Shown here: positions 55,197 through 64,000 of the stretch, piece by piece
Layout of the letters: the number at the start of each line of letters is the position of its first letter
How positions within the stretch are numbered: the stretch's first letter is position 1
Program-made: the position numbers and the translations under genes
From: Gammaproteobacteria bacterium
Lineage (GTDB): Bacteria > Pseudomonadota > Gammaproteobacteria > Pseudomonadales > Azotimanducaceae
Direction: 5' to 3'
DNA length: 64,000 nucleotides
Assembly: GCA_026709225.1 (NCBI GenBank)
Contig: JAPOTJ010000085.1
Location: forward strand, 1-64,000
Notes under the pieces: generated by a model
Told to the model about the DNA's origin: nothing
Seen by the model: only the letters and a program-made list of their open reading frames with translations
Databases searched by the model: none

Positions 55197-57131
55197 ATGA
55201 CTGATCATATTTTCCCACCAAGCTTAGCTCTCAAGGCGCTTAGTTTTGGCCCATACCGTAATGCGGCCTACGCAATCTCTGAACTCATAGACAACAGTGC
55301 GGATGCAGAGGCCAAATTCATCGCTGTAGCACTCATCGTCGATGGGAGCAATCGTCCCTCGGAAATCGCGGTTCTAGACAATGGAATCGGCATGGACAGG
55401 GAATTGTTGCGACGTTGCGTTCAGTACGGTTACGGGGCAGCAGGCAACGACAGTGATCCCAGCGAAGGCGCAAAGTCGAGAGCTGGAAAACGCCTTGGAA
55501 AATTCGGAGTGGGGCTTGTCGCTGCCTCTTTCAGCCAGTGCTTGGACTTGCAGGTGATGTCTTGGCAGCAAGGGGAAAGCTCAGCCGGTGTGCTGCCATC
55601 GACTCGACTACGCCTGTCTGATGAAAGTGAAATCAACGAGAATTTGCTACCGGATACCTTTGACGAGAAAATTCCAGATTGGGCGAATTTGGCTTTTGAC
55701 GGCCTGCCTGAGCCAATTTCAGCGATGAAGAGCGGAACGCTGGTTGTCTGGAGGGACGTGTCAACAACACATCGGAGGCGAGCAAAAACGCTGCGAAAGC
55801 ACATCTGCGATCTGTGTGGACGGATTCACCGCGAATTTATTCGAAGTAACAAGCTGCGGATTCTAGTGAATGTTTTTGACAAGTCCTCAAGCAAGATTAT
55901 TGACAGGGCATGGGCAGAACCTGTGGACCCCACGTTTCTTACCAACTGGGACGAAGATGACTTGAAGAAGGATGGCTTTGTTGGCAACCAAACGTTGTTT
56001 ACCCCGTACACAGGACACCCCGATGACACAGGAGAAGATATTGACGGTGAATACCAACCCCAGATGAAAACGGTCAAGGGGCCAGATGGAGAGATGGTTG
56101 GGCACTATTTACTTACCTCTTCGTACCGTAGGCCTCACGTTGTGGAGGATGAAAAACTCACAAAATACTATAAGGACCCGGGTCTAGCACCCTTCGGCAA
56201 ACTCGCGAATAATCTTCGAGGGGTTTCGCTGATGCGGTCCGGTCGCGAAATCGAACTCGACCCGGCATGGCTTAGGGGCGACCGTACCGTAGACCGTTGG
56301 GTGTCCGTAAGCATTGACTTTGATCCCGATCTAGATGACGTATTTGGCGTTTCTAACGACAAACAGCAAGTCCGAGGCCTTTCCGATCTCGCTTCTATCC
56401 CGCTAAAGGAAATCAAAGAACGCTTGACGGAGTTACAGGAGGAAAACAATCCGGAAGAGGATTGGAGGAACATTCAGTGTTTGGAAGTCGCCAAGCAGAT
56501 CAAGGAAAGGCTTGCCGACATGCAAAGGATCGTCGGAAAACAAAGAGAGAAGACCCGAAGCAGAGCTGGAAGACCTGGCTCCAACGATCCTTACACCCCG
56601 CCCGTGGAAGAGCTGACACAAGACGGAGGCGCACTGTCCACAAACGGACGTCAAATACCGATGGACGGCACGAAGCCGTCTTCGGACCCGGAGAAAACCA
56701 CCGAGGTGTATGGAAATACTCTGGCGGGTGGAAAGCCTGCCCGAGAAGTGAGACCCTCGGAGATAATAGAAAATGATCTTAAGCTGGATTACGTACTAAA
56801 CCCCCATGGACCAGCTACCAAGATGTTCGGCTTCTCATTAGGGCCTGGGCATTTGGTAGTGCAGTTCAACGAAAAACACCCTTTAAGCGAGACAATGGCA
56901 AGGCTTTTGGCCTTCGAAGAGGGTGATGACGATGAGGGCGACAACGAAAATGTAAGCTATCAGCTCGGTGTAGGAGATGCCCTGCGCGTGATTCGCGGAC
57001 TGGTTGCATCTTTCGTTCGTGCGCAGGCTGAAGCCGACAACCTAGGAAAATTCGACGAAGTGCGAGCCTTGGACGTGAGCCTTGCCCTTTGGAGCGAAAA
57101 GGCTACGCATGTGCTGGAATCGGAGGAATGA
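55197..57131 (+). CDS. GHKL-type ATPase (MutL/Hsp90-like), Ssp-associated
   Basis: A 644-residue protein with an N-terminal GHKL ATP-binding fold: FGPYRNAAYAISELIDNSAD (N-box E...DN, about residues 16-35), VLDNGIGM (G1, about 62-69) and GKRLGKFGVGL (G2, about 100-110). The middle and C-terminal parts are largely helical and charged without a known motif. Its stop overlaps the PLD gene start (ATGA), so these are translated as a pair. Such ATPases can act as conformational switches in defence complexes. It is likely one of the SspFGH-like restriction components. Confidence 0.85.
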   Translation: MTDHIFPPSLALKALSFGPYRNAAYAISELIDNSADAEAKFIAVALIVDGSNRPSEIAVLDNGIGMDRELLRRCVQYGYGAAGNDSDPSEGAKSRAGKRLGKFGVGLVAASFSQCLDLQVMSWQQGESSAGVLPSTRLRLSDESEINENLLPDTFDEKIPDWANLAFDGLPEPISAMKSGTLVVWRDVSTTHRRRAKTLRKHICDLCGRIHREFIRSNKLRILVNVFDKSSSKIIDRAWAEPVDPTFLTNWDEDDLKKDGFVGNQTLFTPYTGHPDDTGEDIDGEYQPQMKTVKGPDGEMVGHYLLTSSYRRPHVVEDEKLTKYYKDPGLAPFGKLANNLRGVSLMRSGREIELDPAWLRGDRTVDRWVSVSIDFDPDLDDVFGVSNDKQQVRGLSDLASIPLKEIKERLTELQEENNPEEDWRNIQCLEVAKQIKERLADMQRIVGKQREKTRSRAGRPGSNDPYTPPVEELTQDGGALSTNGRQIPMDGTKPSSDPEKTTEVYGNTLAGGKPAREVRPSEIIENDLKLDYVLNPHGPATKMFGFSLGPGHLVVQFNEKHPLSETMARLLAFEEGDDDEGDNENVSYQLGVGDALRVIRGLVASFVRAQAEADNLGKFDEVRALDVSLALWSEKATHVLESEE

Positions 57132-58015
57132 TTGATACGCCACTGCGACAAATCCAAGAGTTGTTCGCAAAGGCGAGGAAGCGAGTCATCATCATTTCGG
57201 CCTTTGTAGGATCAGAAGCGTTGGATTTGCTGCTCAAAGCGGCTAAACAAGTATCCGATCGCAGTGTTTACGCTAGGTGGGACTGGCATGACATTGCATC
57301 GGGTGCGTCCGACTGGCGGGCATGGGATGTAGCTCACCGACATAATGCTCCCATGTTTGCCTGCCCCGGGCTTCATGCCAAAGCTTACATCGGCGACAAT
57401 AAAGCGCTCATCGGGTCAGCGAACGCCACGACCCCCGGGTTAAGCGGACTTCCCGACGGCAATCTTGAACTGCTTGTTCCAGAAAGCGCGGACACAGTTC
57501 AAGTTGAGCAAGTTGTTCGTCGCATCAAAGCAATCTCATCCTTGGCCCGCCCGATGGGAGATGACATCACACGCTATGAACCACAACCTAGTGATCGCAG
57601 CGATGACGCGTACTCAATCTGGCTTCCCAAATCAGCCCCTGACCGTTTCCTGAGTGCAATGACCGGACACGCATCCCACGATGCGGAGTCCGCACAAGAT
57701 AAGACTGCGCTAAGGCTCGGCGAGAGTGTCTCTGGACGGACCGAAATTCGCAAGACAGTGTTTGATACGACAGTTTTTCGGGTCGTGCGATCTGCATTTG
57801 AGGGCAGAGTTCTTCCTATGGACATCGCGGAGCTTCGAACTCTTCTTGCAAGTCAAGCGTCTCCGACAGTTCAGGAATTGCCAGAAGAACAACTGCGCCG
57901 TCTATGTCAGTGGCTGGGTGAGTTTGGCGAGAACACCGTGATGGGACCTTCTACTGATCCATCGTCGGCACAATTAAAGCCTGGTCGGCTTCTTTCATCA
58001 GAGCACTTTGCCTAA
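57128..58015 (+). CDS. Phospholipase D-like nuclease, Ssp-associated
   Basis: A 295-residue protein with a single HKD motif: HAKAYIGDNKALIGSAN (about residue 88-104), the H-x-K-x4-D pattern followed by the G-S-x-N tail. Most PLD nucleases with one HKD motif dimerise. The N-terminal part RKRVIIISAFVGSEALDLLL is the usual first strand. The ATG at 57128 is preceded by GGAGGA and overlaps the ATPase stop (ATGA). It likely nicks or cuts DNA in the restriction step directed at DNA lacking phosphorothioates. It ends the rightward operon and converges with sspD-like gene, 238 bp apart. Confidence 0.87.
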   Translation: MIDTPLRQIQELFAKARKRVIIISAFVGSEALDLLLKAAKQVSDRSVYARWDWHDIASGASDWRAWDVAHRHNAPMFACPGLHAKAYIGDNKALIGSANATTPGLSGLPDGNLELLVPESADTVQVEQVVRRIKAISSLARPMGDDITRYEPQPSDRSDDAYSIWLPKSAPDRFLSAMTGHASHDAESAQDKTALRLGESVSGRTEIRKTVFDTTVFRVVRSAFEGRVLPMDIAELRTLLASQASPTVQELPEEQLRRLCQWLGEFGENTVMGPSTDPSSAQLKPGRLLSSEHFA

Positions 58016-58253
58016 TGGCTCCTGTCGGCCTCCTAGCCGTGTTGGGTATCTGATTACAATGTGCTCTGTAAGCGTGCAAAGTCAACTTAGTGGTACGGCG
58101 GGAACTTCATAACAGTGGGTCCCACCCCGAGGCAACATGCGCCCCCACTAGAAATACGTATAAAAGCAAAGCTCCATCGCTTGTCGTCTCAACGCTGACT
58201 CCACATACAGCTTCTCGCCGTGGCAGAATTGAGATAAATACGACTTCCCTAAA

Positions 58254-59153
58254 TTAAATTGAACAAACTGCGCACGCATGATCTGCCCTATCATCATCAC
58301 TTAAGTGATCAGAAATCAAGTCAGCTTGCCATGTCGATTGTCTATCGGAAGCGATCATTTCTGCGCCTGCTTGCATACTGCTTGCCTCCTCTTCCAGTTC
58401 GGCTAATGACATCCTGTCCATCCATGTATACATTCGCCCTGTGTTTGGATCGAAGGTTTCGTTCTCGTAACGCATCGCTTTTTCGAACAAGTCTGGATGA
58501 TGCTCTCTCAAGCCAAGCCACTCGCTTTTGCGTTGAAAGAAACAGAAGTAACAGCCCGACCGAGAGCGCCAGGAATAGTATTTGGGCAAGCCGGTTGTCT
58601 CTTCAAGTAAGGACACAATATCCTGCCTCACTAGGCCATCCGACATAAACGGATAGACCGCAGTGACGTTCGTCAAAGAACTAAGCTTGGAGCGAGAAGA
58701 TTCGTCGGCGCGAATACCCACATAGTTGACGGTCGGAGCGTCTCCCACGAACAAACCCATGGGCTTAATCTTCATCTTGTAAGTACACCACCGCTGGTGA
58801 CGCGATGGAAGCAATCCACCATGTTCGGCCCACAGGAAATGATCAAACGGAGCGGTATTGTCGTCCTCCACAAGGGAGAAGGGAGACAGGCGGACTATCG
58901 GTTTATCGAGATATTTTTCCAAGATTTCGAGATATTCGTAAACCTCCGGCAACTCCTTTCCCGTATCAGTGAAGAAAGACTCAATTTCGGGCGCCTGCTT
59001 TGCGGTTTCGATTTCGCGCGCAGCATCGCTGCAACCAGCTTCCGCAGCAAGATCGCGAAAGTAACGCCAATCTTCGCGCTTGCGAGTCAGGTAAATCGCA
59101 AGGGCTGCTGAGTCTTTGCCCCCTGATATGCCAATAATGTGTCGTGTTCTCAT
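58254..59153 (-). CDS. sspD: PAPS-reductase-like ATP pyrophosphatase (SspD/DndC-like)
   Basis: A 299-residue protein. The PP-loop is SGGKDS (about residues 10-15). A cysteine in RWCTYKMK (about 135), and two C-x2-C pairs, SGCYFCFF (about 215) and HACAVCS at the C-terminus, could bind an Fe-S cluster. DndC and SspD use ATP to activate DNA for sulfur insertion. Its start overlaps the ATPase stop (59150-59153, ATGA), so it is third in the leftward operon DUF4007-ATPase-this gene, matching sspBCD order. Sulfur would come from the desulfurase at 52596. Confidence 0.85.
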   Translation of the reverse strand: MRTRHIIGISGGKDSAALAIYLTRKREDWRYFRDLAAEAGCSDAAREIETAKQAPEIESFFTDTGKELPEVYEYLEILEKYLDKPIVRLSPFSLVEDDNTAPFDHFLWAEHGGLLPSRHQRWCTYKMKIKPMGLFVGDAPTVNYVGIRADESSRSKLSSLTNVTAVYPFMSDGLVRQDIVSLLEETTGLPKYYSWRSRSGCYFCFFQRKSEWLGLREHHPDLFEKAMRYENETFDPNTGRMYTWMDRMSLAELEEEASSMQAGAEMIASDRQSTWQADLISDHLSDDDRADHACAVCSI

Positions 59154-62100
59154 ACGTCCTCCCTCAATGAACGAGCCAAATCAGTGACAACCGTCAGTCG
59201 AAAGTCCTCGGGAACCTCATCAACGATTGAAGAGAGTCTTCGAACAAAATCCTCAATATCATTTCGAGCACTAGCAACACGCTGATTAGGCCAAAATACG
59301 GCAAACGGAGCACTACTTTGATGAACTTGCCCGTTCGCCACAAGCTGACCTGCACTCTCCAGACCCAACACACTTTGTCGGAGGAGAAACTCCGCTTGAG
59401 TTGCATGCGAATCGTTCCAAGACGTGATCGGCAAGGTGATTCCCAAGCCTTCGCTCACAACGCCAGCAAGCCACCTGCGATCATCCGAAACAGACTCATT
59501 GAGAACTTGGGAAAGAAACTCATGATAGCCGTGGTACATCTGCCTTTTCGACATCAAACACATCGCGAATTTAGTGCAATGGGCCCTCGCAGCTTCTAAA
59601 CTTTCACACGCGAGGGTGTCAACTGTCACATCTTCAAGCCGCTGGAGAAGTGCCGCATCGGCTCCTTCAAGCTCGGCTTGGACCCGCTTGACGCTTGAAA
59701 GAAAACTGCGAAGGTCTATTCCTGCAGATGGTGGCGACGAATACCCCAACGCGCTCGGAATTGTATGAAACAGCATGTCTCCGGGCGATTTTGCTACGCT
59801 GAGGGCGCGTCGGAATGCCTGAGCGCTTTCGGAGACGGTCGTTGTGTGGCGAGCATATGCTGAAAGAGCAGAGTGGCGAATCAGCAGATCGCGTGCGATA
59901 GCGACTGGCGCATGGTTCGCTTTCGCCCCACCTTTGTCGATGAGCGCCTTTCGGTAGGCAGCCAAAAAGGATTCGCTTATGGGTATTTTGGTTGTTGCAG
60001 TCACACTGAAACGGCTAGGTGCCTTTAACATTCTCAAAAGTGTCTGCGGACCCCACCGGGGAACGTATTGGTGGTCTTCGTATACCTCGTGGCTATCCCT
60101 GTCAGCAACTACAACCAGAATGCATAGCAATATGGCAGGAACACGATTAACCCCGAAAGGGGGCTTACTCAGTATAGTAACTACTTCATCAATACTAAGG
60201 CCAGAGCCATGCCCAGACTCTAAGTAGTGTTTACGAATCTCGTTTATGACAGGCTGGTAGGCTTGCGGTAGATTCTTCTCGTCGAGTTGAAGATTCCAAG
60301 TTTGATTTTGCGACGTATGTAAACCGCTCTGCCTAAGAAGGGATTGATAAATGATCCGTTCCGCCGGGAACTTTGTAATACCGAGGTTTTCTTTGTCAAT
60401 ATCTGTGTGCAGATGCTCAAGAAGCTTCCGAAGCGCAGCGGTCACCTGTCCGCTTACCTTGTCTTTGTTGATCAAATCGTTGTGTAGGGGAAATGCCCGA
60501 GGATATGCTCTATCCATAGCCGCCGAAATTGCTTTCTGCAAACTCGGATACCGAGCTTCCTCCACCTGCCACTGCAAATCCGACTCCAACAATTCATCAC
60601 AAAGCGCTGAAACTCGCGCTTTGTGAAAGTCCTGACGAAGCCTCATTTCTTTTTTTGCCACTTCGTCATGTATAAGACTGGCATCATCTGTCAGCAGGCT
60701 TTGGATTGCGCTCACTTCCTTGAGATGTGGCTCCAACAACCGGCTATTCGTGATACCGGTGACATCAATGGCAGCAGAATCTGGTGGCTTCTGGCCGCCA
60801 ACGTAAATGAGTATGCGTGGTCTTCCCTCTGCATCCGGTGGTTCGTCTTCGGTTCGCAACCAATAAACCTTCGCGCCTCTGCGATTACCTGTTTGAATGA
60901 AGTGGCTATGTGCAAGTATTGTCCTTGCCGCTACTCGGTTCATTTCCGCTGCCATGTCTAGATTCGCGGCAGCTATTTCTTGATCAACCTTTCGAGCAAC
61001 ATCATAGTCACTACCATCCCAAATTGCGTATTCATCGCGGTAACGTCGATAGACCACCAAAGAACTTTCTGTCAACTCCGCAATGCACTTTTCAAATGGA
61101 AACCCTGTGGGAAGACAGGCTAGAGCAGACACCTTATCCGCCGAAAGCCCTCTGCCCGCCACAAAATTCAACATAGCAATAATTTGGAGAAGTGTTCGAG
61201 CATCTGCGGTGACCCGGTCGCCCACCCTTTCTCGCGCTGCGTGGATTGCCGCAAACCGCATCGCCAAAGCAGGATTCGATGGAACCAGAAGCGCGTCTCC
61301 AAAAAAGTGCTCGAATAGGGAGTGCGGGTATATCCAGTCATCGCCCGCCCTGCGATGTTGAGCGTCAAACCCTGTTGCCAAGTCTGACGTTAACCAGCCA
61401 ACGACTGTACGATCCTGTTGTCCCAAGAGTCTTGCAAGACGTGACAGGAGAACAATGGTCATCGGATGCAATGGACGACAATTGCTCGCGGCCGCCATAA
61501 ATCGTGAGTCTTGGAGAAGCTTTGGGCTGGATCCGGCAGGCTTGGAAAATTTCAATTTCTCGGCATCGCCTTGATGCAAAGACTGAAGTGCCCGTGCGAT
61601 GATATGAGCCGTGTCGGTCTCCGTATTATGAAGTATCGTCTCACGGAATCTCCCCCTCACCTTCTCCCATTCAACTCGCCTATCGCCGAAAAATCTGCGC
61701 GAATAGTGCTCCAAACCGAAGTGCTGAATAATAAGAAGTGATAATGGGGATTCAGTGCGGCCTGTCAACTCTGCCAAGCTCTGTAAGAAATGAAAATCTG
61801 CATCGCTTGCCGTCGCAGCCATATGATCGAGATGACGTCCAAATTCATCTATCACAAGCAGTACGCCAGCCAAGCCTGTTCGACGAGCTTCCTGCGTGGT
61901 TCGGACAACTAATCGGAGCGCCTGTTCACTTGTCACATTGTCAGAATGCAGGTCGGCAAAGGGTTTCAATGTCGATTCCCCTAGCGACATGCCCATGCTC
62001 TGGGCAAAAACACTCATGGCACATGTCACTCGGTATGCTAGAGATTCGGAGGCTCCAACAACGGTAATTGGCGCTAGGCCTCCTGATTCAAGCAACTTGG

Positions 62101-62371
62101 CAACGACGGACTCTTCCGGGAACGAATCTCGCGCTCTGTATGGTACAAAAAAAGAAGTTGGGCAAGATAACTGGTTGAGTGCAAATGCTGCGAGTGAGGA
62201 TTTTCCGGCCCCATAAGGACCAAGCAATGCATGCGCCTCGCCACCTTTGAGAGCAGCGTTCGCGAGGCTATCTATGAACTCAATAGCTAGGCCGGTCGGA
62301 TGGTACGATTTTGCACAGACAGTTAGGTCTTCTGCACTCTCCAAGTTGACTGACAGGCGTATAGCTTTCAT
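59150..62371 (-). CDS. sspC: Large P-loop ATPase (SspC-like)
   Basis: A 1073-residue protein. Walker A is GPYGAGKSSLA (about residues 52-62), with GVLLVIDEFGRHL as Walker B (about 175-187). The C-terminal two thirds are helical with no motif I can name. Large ATPases with this start and the order after a DUF4007 gene match the SspC component of the single-stranded phosphorothioation system. It probably powers DNA remodelling during sulfur insertion. It overlaps both neighbours by 4 bp, so the three proteins are made in fixed ratio. Length and lack of other motifs leave some doubt about the exact family. Confidence 0.8.
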   Translation of the reverse strand: MKAIRLSVNLESAEDLTVCAKSYHPTGLAIEFIDSLANAALKGGEAHALLGPYGAGKSSLAAFALNQLSCPTSFFVPYRARDSFPEESVVAKLLESGGLAPITVVGASESLAYRVTCAMSVFAQSMGMSLGESTLKPFADLHSDNVTSEQALRLVVRTTQEARRTGLAGVLLVIDEFGRHLDHMAATASDADFHFLQSLAELTGRTESPLSLLIIQHFGLEHYSRRFFGDRRVEWEKVRGRFRETILHNTETDTAHIIARALQSLHQGDAEKLKFSKPAGSSPKLLQDSRFMAAASNCRPLHPMTIVLLSRLARLLGQQDRTVVGWLTSDLATGFDAQHRRAGDDWIYPHSLFEHFFGDALLVPSNPALAMRFAAIHAARERVGDRVTADARTLLQIIAMLNFVAGRGLSADKVSALACLPTGFPFEKCIAELTESSLVVYRRYRDEYAIWDGSDYDVARKVDQEIAAANLDMAAEMNRVAARTILAHSHFIQTGNRRGAKVYWLRTEDEPPDAEGRPRILIYVGGQKPPDSAAIDVTGITNSRLLEPHLKEVSAIQSLLTDDASLIHDEVAKKEMRLRQDFHKARVSALCDELLESDLQWQVEEARYPSLQKAISAAMDRAYPRAFPLHNDLINKDKVSGQVTAALRKLLEHLHTDIDKENLGITKFPAERIIYQSLLRQSGLHTSQNQTWNLQLDEKNLPQAYQPVINEIRKHYLESGHGSGLSIDEVVTILSKPPFGVNRVPAILLCILVVVADRDSHEVYEDHQYVPRWGPQTLLRMLKAPSRFSVTATTKIPISESFLAAYRKALIDKGGAKANHAPVAIARDLLIRHSALSAYARHTTTVSESAQAFRRALSVAKSPGDMLFHTIPSALGYSSPPSAGIDLRSFLSSVKRVQAELEGADAALLQRLEDVTVDTLACESLEAARAHCTKFAMCLMSKRQMYHGYHEFLSQVLNESVSDDRRWLAGVVSEGLGITLPITSWNDSHATQAEFLLRQSVLGLESAGQLVANGQVHQSSAPFAVFWPNQRVASARNDIEDFVRRLSSIVDEVPEDFRLTVVTDLARSLREDV

Positions 62372-63282
62372 TCGAGCACGCGCCCGAAAATATGAGCATC
62401 AATCGCCTTTGTGTCGCTCGACGTGCATAGCGAGTCAAAGCCTGATTTAGCAGTTACCATAGCGTCCTCTCCGGGCATTGTTGACAACGACAATTCCTTG
62501 CAGCCAGACTTATCCAACCGCTCCACCGCAGCAAAAAATCCATCCTTGCTGAATCCAAATATGGAACCTGGTGATGCTTGAGCAGCGGGCGTGATGTAGA
62601 GGTCGGAGAGGGCGGAGGACGCTGTTCCTCGGCTCGCTAGCGTTCCCAGTAGCGAATACAACAAAATTTTATCCGAAACGTGAGGGCGTTCATGGTGCCA
62701 AGTCCTCTTGTAAGCAGAATGTCCCTCAATCCGTGTTGCCGTCAGCATCCTCAACTGCGAGAAAAAACGATCATCGTGATCATCCGCGTGGCTTTCCGGC
62801 GGAACTAAGTGCATCCGGAGCACTGGTTCCATATCTCCACGAAGAGTGCCATCTGCGTAGAAGGCATTGTTTGAACACAAAAAATCCTTGAATCCTGATA
62901 TCGCATTCTGCAAAGAAAAAATATCAACGTGAAGATAGTTGAAAACCCAAGCGGCCGCGGAAAAATTTCGAAAATTAGACGTAATGAGCCAATGCAGGAG
63001 CGCAACTGTCTCGCCACGTTCCAAGTAGGGGTCCATAGTAAGAAATATGCGCTTAGCCATATCAGAGATACGTCCATCATGGTGAAGCAACATGGCTGTC
63101 CGCGCCCACGCTTTCAACGCCTTGGCCATATTCTTGCCAATGCCCAATTGACACGCCACGGTCTCCAAGTTCGATGGAACCTGCCCCTCCTTGCCGTAGC
63201 AATCGATCATCCGAGGAAGCCATGAAAGGCGGAGAGGGAATCCACCAAAATTCCCTACGATATTATTGACTGAATGAGCCAT
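62368..63282 (-). CDS. sspB: DUF4007 protein (SspB-like)
   Basis: A 304-residue DUF4007-family protein. GNFGGFPLRLSWLPRMIDCYG near the N-terminus, PSNLETVACQLGIGKNMAKA (a winged-helix-like segment, about residues 36-55) and the RYF-like repeats of helices fit the family. SspB proteins of phosphorothioation systems are DUF4007 members reported to nick DNA as the first step of modification. It is the first gene of the leftward operon; its stop overlaps the ATPase start. Promoter lies in 63283-63479. Confidence 0.8.
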   Translation of the reverse strand: MAHSVNNIVGNFGGFPLRLSWLPRMIDCYGKEGQVPSNLETVACQLGIGKNMAKALKAWARTAMLLHHDGRISDMAKRIFLTMDPYLERGETVALLHWLITSNFRNFSAAAWVFNYLHVDIFSLQNAISGFKDFLCSNNAFYADGTLRGDMEPVLRMHLVPPESHADDHDDRFFSQLRMLTATRIEGHSAYKRTWHHERPHVSDKILLYSLLGTLASRGTASSALSDLYITPAAQASPGSIFGFSKDGFFAAVERLDKSGCKELSLSTMPGEDAMVTAKSGFDSLCTSSDTKAIDAHIFGRVLE

Positions 63283-63479
63283 CCCAAGAGAATCGTAAAC
63301 GGGGTTCGGTAGAGATCATACCGAACGTTCGCCATTTGCTCAACACACCAACGCCCCAATGCAACGGACGCTCCTAAATTACTTGGAAGTTGGCAAACTG
63401 CTTAGTCTGTACACACGACACAGATGGCCTTGTAAAGCGCTTTGATAGGTTACGTTTTGAATGAAAGAGAGCTAAATCC

Positions 63480-64000
63480 CTAGCTGTTCCGTCGTCGTTG
63501 CTCGCGCCGCTTAAGCTTCAATCTAATCTCCTCCGGCTTTGTGTAAACTCTATTGAGCAACTCGACTGTAAAATCCAGCAAGTCTTGAGCATCTGCCATC
63601 GCGAGTGTCCCGTCATGTGCCCCTGCATTGCCGTCCTCTCGAATGCAGTTTGCGAGTTCCTGTAAATCTGATGAAAGATGCTCTTCGTCGAACAGAAATG
63701 ACAATCTATGCGCGAGGGACCTTTTGCGAACTACAGAATCTGCATGCTCATCAATAAGTGATTGTATAGCAAGCTCGATACAGAGTCGAAACATGGTCGC
63801 GGCGGCATTTGGGCACTTAGAGGTAATGCATACCGCGCCTTCTTTGAAGCAGGCATTGATATTGTCAGGTAAGTGCTTTGGAGGACGAACTTGGACAACG
63901 TCGCGGGTGCTTATGTAGCCGACGACATCGAAAAATCTGTTTATTACGCCCGGATATTGAGTCGGAGCTTTGCCAATCTGAGCATTTCTCGGATCAGAGT
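63480..64000 (-). CDS. DUF4145 protein, 5' end beyond window
   Basis: The minus-strand frame is open from the window end to a stop at 63480. In it the first ATG is only at 63794, but codons continue beyond to position 64000 with KHLPDNINACFKEGAVC and NAAATMFRLCIELAIQ, the usual core of DUF4145 (a small domain in restriction and defence proteins). The rest, MFRLCIELAIQSLIDEHAD then SSDLQELANCIREDGNAGAHDG, completes it. So the true gene is longer and partial here, with at least 173 codons visible. It lies 197 bp upstream of the DUF4007 gene in the same direction. Function unknown. Confidence 0.75.
   Translation of the reverse strand, partial: SDPRNAQIGKAPTQYPGVINRFFDVVGYISTRDVVQVRPPKHLPDNINACFKEGAVCITSKCPNAAATMFRLCIELAIQSLIDEHADSVVRKRSLAHRLSFLFDEEHLSSDLQELANCIREDGNAGAHDGTLAMADAQDLLDFTVELLNRVYTKPEEIRLKLKRREQRRRNS

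Noticed and set aside
58016-58253. 238-bp space between the two convergent Ssp operons
   Set aside because: No reading frame, strong hairpin or repeat could be supported here.

Overview
The window looks like a chromosomal segment of a Gram-negative bacterium, most likely a gammaproteobacterium. Three TonB-dependent outer-membrane receptors, several lipoprotein or secretion signals, and a groES-groEL pair whose GroEL ends in the [10 protein letters not shown] tail support this. No tRNA, rRNA or CRISPR array was seen. The window divides into a catabolic half (about 1-33.7 kb) and a half rich in mobile and defence genes (about 33.9-64 kb), with a small housekeeping island (groESL, an AmpG-like permease) inside the second half.

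Region 1 (1-24.2 kb) is a coenzyme-A-dependent degradation cluster for a hydrophobic, probably branched or polycyclic compound. It holds an acyl-CoA synthetase, a fused double acyl-CoA dehydrogenase, two crotonases, an Ltp2/SCP-x-type thiolase with its DUF35 partner, two paralogous cytochrome P450s with a 2Fe-2S ferredoxin, a second CxxHxxC ferredoxin, an Old Yellow Enzyme, five short-chain dehydrogenases, an HSL-type esterase, an alpha/beta hydrolase, an amidohydrolase and a secreted arylsulfatase. Steroid- or terpenoid-like (possibly sulfated) substrates fit this set, but no ring-cleavage gene is present and the substrate is unproven. A two-gene AAA ATPase plus TOPRIM-like pair, the second gene frameshifted, sits between the thiolase and its DUF35 partner. 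Region 2 (24.2-33.7 kb) has three similar TonB receptors and a secreted DUF3604 protein, probably the uptake side of the same pathway.

Region 3 (33.9-42.6 kb) is a mosaic. A coiled-coil/PD-(D/E)XK-like gene is bracketed by a 53-bp repeat. A perfect 224-bp direct repeat (34562-34785 and 40116-40339) encloses a decayed AbiEii-like nucleotidyltransferase pair and a TetR/FtsX-permease/AttH-lipoprotein operon without an ATPase gene. A type II restriction-modification pair follows. Region 4 (42.6-50.6 kb) has groESL under a perfect CIRCE element, then a three-gene operon (DUF262, DUF3696-type ATPase, unknown protein) and two small genes. These lie between 34-bp imperfect repeats that match the 3' end of the neighbouring AmpG-like gene, as expected of an integrated island.

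Region 5 (50.6-64 kb) is a large defence locus. A DUF488 protein and an unknown partner are followed by a divergent operon of a cysteine desulfurase (SspA-like), a DEAD/DEAH helicase, a GHKL ATPase and a PLD nuclease. A convergent operon has a DUF4007 protein, a large P-loop ATPase and a PAPS-reductase-like protein (SspB, SspC, SspD-like). Together these match the known DNA phosphorothioation architecture SspABCD with a three-gene restriction module of the SspFGH type. A DUF4145 gene runs off the right edge.
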